A program made the position numbers and the translations under genes. The notes beneath the pieces were generated by a model, which was given only the letters and a program-made list of their open reading frames with translations, did not search any database and was not told where the DNA came from. Below are positions 9,288 to 12,442 of a DNA stretch of 12,442 bases, in pieces (the stretch's first letter is position 1; every line of letters starts with the position of its first letter). The stretch lies in the NCBI GenBank assembly GCA_021785115.1, contig JAJYGO010000198.1, positions 1-12,442 of the forward strand, given 5' to 3'. The DNA is from Chloroflexota bacterium. Lineage in GTDB: Bacteria; Chloroflexota; Limnocylindria; Limnocylindrales; CSP1-4.

Positions 9288-10213
9288 TCCGCCTGCTGGT
9301 CGACACCGACACCGCGTCGGACGACGCGGTCGCCCTGGTGATGGCCCTCCGCAATCCGGACGTGACGGTGGAGGCGATCACCGTGGTCGCCGGCAACGTG
9401 CCGCTCGAGCAGGGCGTCCAGAACGCGCTCTACACCGCCGAGCTGTGCCGCAGCCCGGTGCCCGTCCACGCGGGGATGGCCGGGCCGCTGACCCGGCCGC
9501 TCCAGACGGCGCAGGACGTCCACGGCAACGACGGCATGGGAGACATCGGCCTCCCGGTGCGGGGACGCACGCCGGCGCCGGGCCACGCCGTCGACGTCCT
9601 GCTGGACGCGGCGGAGGCGTCCCCGGGCGAACTCACCCTGGTGACGCTCGGGCCGCTCACCAACATCGCCATGGCCATCCTGCGCGATCCCGCGTTCCCC
9701 TCCCGCGTGCGGCGCTGCATCACCATGGGTGGCACCGGCGCGCTGCCGGGCAACGTGACCCCGCTGGCCGAGTACAACGCCTGGGTGGATCCCGAGGCCG
9801 CCGAGATCGTCTTCCAGTCCGGCATGCCGATCACCATGGTCGGCTGGGACGTGTCACGCCGCTACGCGACGATCGGGCCGGAGGAGATGCGCCGGATGGA
9901 GGCGGTGGACACCGAGCTGGCGCGCTTCTGCGTGGCGATCCAGCGGCGGCTGCTGGAGTACTGCCTGACGCAGACGAAGCTCGACGGCTTCGATCTGCCC
10001 GACCCGATCGCGATGGCGGTGGCACTGGACGACCGGGTGGCCACGCGCGTGGACCGCCGTTTCGTCGCCGTCGAGACCGGCGGGACCTGGGGACGCGGCC
10101 AGACGATGGTCGACGACCTGGAGGTCACCGGCCGCCGTCCCAACGTCGACGTGGTGCGGGAGGCATCCCGCGAGCGCTTCCTGGCGCTCCTCTACGGCGC
10201 GATCGGCGCCTGA
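9284..10213 (+). CDS. Nucleoside hydrolase 4 (IUNH family, catalytic His replaced by Pro)
   Basis: A 309-residue protein of normal family length and fold signature. The calcium motif is DTDTASDD (Asp7, 9, 13, 14), lacking the usual Pro-Gly. VHGNDGMG (His80), LGPLTNIA (122-129) and LAEYNAWVDPEAAEIVF (161-177, Asn165) follow the family pattern. At the position of the catalytic Leu-His-Asp-Pro the sequence reads LPDP (238-241): Asp240, the metal ligand, is kept, but the leaving-group His is Pro239. The base would have to be protonated in another way, or the substrate may have an easier leaving group. Conservation elsewhere argues against a dead gene. It is coupled to ade by an ATGA overlap and is the last gene of the operon, which suggests it works with Ade or on a related base. 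Substrate unknown. It could also be a group with this substitution as its norm. Confidence 0.85.
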   Translation: MIRLLVDTDTASDDAVALVMALRNPDVTVEAITVVAGNVPLEQGVQNALYTAELCRSPVPVHAGMAGPLTRPLQTAQDVHGNDGMGDIGLPVRGRTPAPGHAVDVLLDAAEASPGELTLVTLGPLTNIAMAILRDPAFPSRVRRCITMGGTGALPGNVTPLAEYNAWVDPEAAEIVFQSGMPITMVGWDVSRRYATIGPEEMRRMEAVDTELARFCVAIQRRLLEYCLTQTKLDGFDLPDPIAMAVALDDRVATRVDRRFVAVETGGTWGRGQTMVDDLEVTGRRPNVDVVREASRERFLALLYGAIGA

Positions 10214-10234
10214 GCGCGCGGCCGGCCCGACCGC

Positions 10235-10250
10235 CGGGCGAATGCGCCCG
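10235..10250. terminator. GC hairpin between convergent genes, possible two-way terminator
   Basis: CGGGCG (10235-10240) and CGCCCG (10245-10250) are perfect complements around the loop AATG. They lie in the 51-base gap between the end of the nucleoside operon (stop at 10213) and the end of the minus-strand amidohydrolase (10265). An alternative stem pairs 10225-10229 with 10235-10239. Neither direction has a clear T-run (ATCGATTCCCC follows on the plus strand), so termination strength is uncertain. The position is where a shared terminator would be expected. Confidence 0.4.
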
Positions 10251-10264
10251 ATCGATTCCCCGCC

Positions 10265-11590
10265 TCAGCCCTGGAAGCGCTCGACGGAGGCGAGGCTGCG
10301 CACGAACGACAGGTACTCGCCCACCGTCATGCGCGGCCCGGACGCGGCGAGCACCTCGCGCGCGCCAGCCGCATCATCGGCCAGCAGATCCACCAGGGTG
10401 CCTGCGAGCGCCCTGGTGGGGTCGAGGTAGGCCGCCGCCTCGTCCACGACGTGGAACGCTGCGCCGTGGATGGTGCCGCCGAATCCCCCGGTGCTCGGGT
10501 GGAGGAGGTGGAGGACCTGCGACAGGTCGCCCGCGTCGGTGGAGGCCTTGAAGGCGGGCCTGGTGGTCCACCCCTCCTCCCCCACCACCGCGCGCGCCAC
10601 CCGGGCGAAGCGGCGCTGCATCACGGGATCCTGGACCAGCGGGAGGTAGCCCGGCAGCGTCTCGATCTCGACCGCTGCTCCCAGCGCCGACGCGCCCGCG
10701 CGCAGGCTCCGGTCCACCGCGGCGATCGCATCCTGCATCGCCCCCACAGAGAGCGCCCGGACCTGCGTCTCGAGTCGGGCCTCCGCGGGCACCACGTTGA
10801 CCGCGTCGCCCCCGCGGGTGAGGATCGAGTGCACCCGCACCCCGTCCTCGTCGCGGAAGGTCTCCCGCTGCATCCCCATCGCGGTCAGGGCCAGGGAGGC
10901 CGCGTGCAGCGCGTTGATCCCCTGGTCCGGCGCGGCCGCGGCGTGCGCGGCCCGGCCGAGGAACCGGCTGCGCTTGACGACGAAGCCCGTGGATCCCCCG
11001 GGGACGGACAGCCGCCGGTCATCCGGGTCGGACGACGCGTGGATGTACATCGCCATGTCCACGTCGTCGAAGACACCGAGGCGCAGCAGCTCGGGCTTGC
11101 CGCCCAGGAACTCGATGCGCCCGGCGCGCGCCTGCTCGGTCCGCCAGGCCAGGTCCACGTACTCCTCGGCAGGCACGGCGATGAAGGCCACGCGACCGGC
11201 CAGGTGCCCCTCGATCGCGGCTGCCCGCAGCGCGGTGGCCACCCCGAGCATCTGCGCCACCTGGGCATGGTGGCCGCAGGCATGCGCAATCCCGGTCGCA
11301 GGATCCGCGGCCGGGTGGTCGGGCACCGGGAGACCGTCCAGCTCACCGAGGATCGCCACGGTCGGGCCGGGCGCCCCCATCTCCATGTCGGCCCGCACGC
11401 CCGTGATGGCCAGCCCCTCACGGGGCTCGAGCCCGAGCGCCCGCATCCGGTCCGCGACCAGGGCGGCGGTGCGGAACTCGCGGAACCCGATCTCCGGGTG
11501 GGCCCAGATGGCCCGCCCGACGTCGACGATCTCGTCCCGTCGCAAGTCGACGGCGGCCATGACCTGTGCGATCAACTCCTCGGTACCCAT
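10265..11590 (-). CDS. M20-family metallo-amidohydrolase (peptidase M20D-like)
   Basis: A 441-residue cytoplasmic zinc-type hydrolase predicted to cleave an amide bond in a small molecule, such as an N-acyl amino acid or aminobenzoyl-glutamate-like compound. Motifs: HPEIGFREF (31-39), GELDGLP (82-88), AHACGHHAQVAQ (102-113, with Cys105 and His107 as likely metal ligands), VPAEE (139-143, catalytic and metal Glu142-143), IHAS (His184) and GGTIHGAAFH (371-380). The dimerisation lid lies between, about 200-310, including the FLGRAAHAA stretch (210-218). The residue after the metal His is His108 rather than the common Asp. The ATG at 11590 is chosen because the HPE motif then sits near residue 31, as usual; the frame remains open further upstream but reads as Arg/Gly-rich nonsense. 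It is convergent to the nucleoside operon, and a link to that pathway is unproven. Confidence 0.88.
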   Translation of the reverse strand: MGTEELIAQVMAAVDLRRDEIVDVGRAIWAHPEIGFREFRTAALVADRMRALGLEPREGLAITGVRADMEMGAPGPTVAILGELDGLPVPDHPAADPATGIAHACGHHAQVAQMLGVATALRAAAIEGHLAGRVAFIAVPAEEYVDLAWRTEQARAGRIEFLGGKPELLRLGVFDDVDMAMYIHASSDPDDRRLSVPGGSTGFVVKRSRFLGRAAHAAAAPDQGINALHAASLALTAMGMQRETFRDEDGVRVHSILTRGGDAVNVVPAEARLETQVRALSVGAMQDAIAAVDRSLRAGASALGAAVEIETLPGYLPLVQDPVMQRRFARVARAVVGEEGWTTRPAFKASTDAGDLSQVLHLLHPSTGGFGGTIHGAAFHVVDEAAAYLDPTRALAGTLVDLLADDAAGAREVLAASGPRMTVGEYLSFVRSLASVERFQG

Positions 11591-11596
11591 GCCGCG

Positions 11597-11602
11597 ATCG
11601 TA
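11597..11602 (-). promoter_or_regulatory. Possible -10 box for a leaderless M20 amidohydrolase transcript
   Basis: On the minus strand TACGAT is followed by six bases (CGCGGC) and then the ATG at 11590. That spacing would put the transcription start on or next to the start codon, as in leaderless mRNAs common in actinomycetes. No ribosome site is visible upstream of the ATG, which agrees. A weak -35 candidate, TTGCGC, lies 19 bases further upstream. The match is 4 of 6 to the consensus -10, so this is tentative. Confidence 0.35.
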
Positions 11603-11655
11603 GAGCACGGGTGACGGCGGTGCGCAAACCGCGCGCCCCCTGTCCACGTACTGAT

Positions 11656-11684
11656 GGGTGACGCCACGAGATGCGTGGCCACCC
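11656..11684. repeat. Bulged inverted repeat in the divergent intergenic region
   Basis: GGGTG (11656-11660) plus GCCACG (11663-11668) pair with CGTGGC (11674-11679) plus CACCC (11680-11684). This makes 11 base pairs with a two-base bulge (AC, 11661-11662) and a five-base loop (AGATG). It lies between the divergent amidohydrolase and the sulfite-oxidase-like gene. It could be a regulator binding site or a hairpin in the leader of the plus-strand gene. It includes the ATG at 11671, which argues against that ATG as the start and for the GTG at 11713. Confidence 0.45.
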
Positions 11685-11699
11685 TGACGCCCGATCGAC

Positions 11700-11704
11700 G
11701 AGGA
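11700..11704 (+). promoter_or_regulatory. Ribosome binding site supporting a GTG start at 11713
   Basis: GAGGA lies eight bases before the GTG at 11713. The alternative in-frame ATG at 11671 has only weak purines before it and lies inside an inverted repeat. This favours the GTG as start of the membrane-protein gene. Confidence 0.45.
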
Positions 11705-11712
11705 CGAACCGC

Positions 11713-12426
11713 GTGAGCTCCGCCGCCCGCGCCGGTGACCCGGCGCCCTCCGCCCGTCGCGACGCGTCGTCCCGCCTGCGCGACAGCTCCGTCGTTCCCG
11801 CGGCGCCGCCCCTGCCGTCCGCAGCGTCCGCGGCACTGGCCGGGATTGTCGCTGCCGCGGCCGGCATCGGCGTGAGCGAGCTGGTGGCTGGCCTCGTGCC
11901 CGGTGCCCCGTCGCTCGTCGTGGCGGTTGGGAGCCTGCTCATCGCCCTGCAGCCACCGGGCGCGAAGGACCTGGTCGTCGCGCTCTTCGGGACCGGCGAC
12001 AAGACGGCCCTCGGCGTGGCGGTCGCGGTGGTCGCCCTGGCGGCCGGAGCGATCGCCGGGCTGATCGGGCGCCGGAACCTCCGCAGCGCCTCCACGCTGC
12101 TGGTCGTCGTGGGCACCATCGCGGGCGCTGCCGCCCTGCTCCAGCCGCTCTACTCCCCTCTCCTGGGGGTGCTGAACGCAGCGCTGGGCGTCGTGGTCGC
12201 CGCCGCCGCGCTCCGGTTCCTGCTTGCACTGGCAGCGGTCCCGCAGCCCGCGGGCGCGGGCACTGCCGTGGGCGGGGCCAGTGCCGCCGGCGGGGGCACT
12301 GCCGTGGGCGGGGGCACTGCCGCCGGAGGGGGCAGTGCTTTCCGCCCAGCTGGCGGCGAAGCTGGGCGTTTCCGCAGGCGACCGGATCACGATTGCCGTG
12401 ACCGAGGGCGACAGGCCGCGCTTTGA
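11713..12426 (+). CDS. N-terminal membrane domain of a sulfite-oxidase-like molybdoenzyme, broken after the membrane part
   Basis: From GTG 11713 the frame encodes a 35-residue polar, Ala/Ser/Arg-rich N-terminus, then about five hydrophobic helices (near residues 36-62, 65-83, 98-119, 127-144 and 152-176). The pattern GIGVSELVAGLV (51-62), followed by LFGTGDKTAL (91-100) and a GRRN loop (119-122), resembles the membrane anchor at the start of actinobacterial-type sulfite-oxidase-like molybdopterin oxidoreductases, which are usually above 500 residues. Here the molybdenum-cofactor domain never appears. After a Gly/Ala/Thr repeat (183-209) the frame continues as Arg-rich nonsense to a TGA at 12424, while a plausible unrelated protein reads in the second frame. 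Only about 11713-12257 is trustworthy coding sequence of this gene. The family call rests on recalled pattern similarity and is moderate. Confidence 0.55.
   Translation: MSSAARAGDPAPSARRDASSRLRDSSVVPAAPPLPSAASAALAGIVAAAAGIGVSELVAGLVPGAPSLVVAVGSLLIALQPPGAKDLVVALFGTGDKTALGVAVAVVALAAGAIAGLIGRRNLRSASTLLVVVGTIAGAAALLQPLYSPLLGVLNAALGVVVAAAALRFLLALAAVPQPAGAGTAVGGASAAGGGTAVGGGTAAGGGSAFRPAGGEAGRFRRRPDHDCRDRGRQAAL
12258..12338 (+). repeat. 18-bp tandem repeat, four and a half copies
   Basis: Units begin at 12258, 12276, 12294 and 12312, with a half unit from 12330. The first and third copies are identical (GGGCACTGCCGTGGGCGG); the others differ at a few bases. In the frame of the upstream membrane protein it encodes a hexapeptide repeat (GTAVGG, ASAAGG, GTAVGG, GTAAGG); in the second frame it reads ALPWAG, PVPPAG, ALPWAG, ALPPEG. 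The change of plausible reading frame occurs inside it. Confidence 0.85.
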
Positions 12427-12442
12427 CCTGCCGGTTGCCCGG
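12311..12442 (+). CDS. Fragment resembling an FtsX/MacB-type ABC permease, out of frame and cut by the window end
   Basis: In the second plus frame the last 44 codons read GALPPEGAVLSAQL, then AAKLGVSAGDRITIAV and TEGDRPRFDLPVAR without a stop. The order (acidic Pro-rich turn, VLS, an amphipathic helix ending LGVxxGD, a strand, then RPxxxLPVA) is typical of the extracytoplasmic domain of FtsX/MacB-like lipoprotein or macrolide export permeases. No start codon, ribosome site or membrane helix belongs to it here, so it is the interior of a gene whose 5' part is absent. It abuts the sulfite-oxidase-like anchor through the tandem repeat. Codons ending in A or T are 7 of the last 37, against 1 in the first 37 of hydrolase 2, but the anchor gene also uses some, so this is weak support for a foreign origin. 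Confidence 0.45.

Noticed and set aside
11671..11712. ATG at 11671 as start of the sulfite-oxidase-like gene
   Set aside because: It lies in the loop of an inverted repeat with a poor ribosome site; GTG 11713 has GAGGA at good spacing. Not excluded.
11591..11836. N-terminal extension of the M20 amidohydrolase to 11836
   Set aside because: The extension is Arg/Gly/Ser-rich with no homology pattern and would run through the divergent gene's start. The family start fits the ATG at 11590.
12258..12338. CRISPR-like array
   Set aside because: The 18-bp units are directly adjacent with no spacers, and no cas genes are present.

Overview
The window is a GC-rich stretch (about 70% G+C by eye, codons ending almost always in G or C) that is nearly all coding. 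GTG as well as ATG starts, GGAGG-like ribosome sites, 4-base stop/start overlaps and the gene families fit a high-GC bacterium. An actinomycete or a high-GC Chloroflexota member (soil or freshwater) is most likely, but the window holds no rRNA or other marker gene that settles this.

Positions 2-10213 form one plus-strand operon for importing and breaking down nucleosides. It opens, cut by the window edge, with a BMP-family (PnrA/NupN-type) substrate-binding protein. A perfect GC hairpin follows, then a double-domain ABC ATPase and two BPD_transp_2 permeases, the layout of bacterial nucleoside importers such as NupNOPQ and RnsABCD. Behind the transporter come three inosine-uridine-type nucleoside hydrolases, an adenine deaminase (ade) and a fourth nucleoside hydrolase. 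Together they suggest import of nucleosides, hydrolysis to ribose plus base, and deamination of adenine to hypoxanthine with release of ammonia. The four hydrolases are not equivalent. The first is a divergent member. The second and third are tandem duplicates (about 71% identical by hand count) that differ most just before the catalytic His-Asp. The fourth has Pro where the family has the catalytic His. No ribokinase, phosphoribosyltransferase or xanthine dehydrogenase lies in the window.

Positions 10214-10264 are a short convergent gap with a GC hairpin. Positions 10265-11590 (minus) encode an M20-family metallo-amidohydrolase with a possible leaderless promoter. Positions 11591-11712 are a divergent intergenic region containing a bulged inverted repeat.

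The last 0.7 kb (11713 onward, plus) begins like the membrane-anchored N-terminus of a sulfite-oxidase-type molybdoenzyme, but the enzyme domain never follows. The reading runs into an 18-bp tandem repeat (12258-12338). Beyond it the convincing protein is in a different frame and resembles an FtsX/MacB-type ABC permease. This looks like an assembly chimera, or less likely a real rearrangement, at the window's right end.
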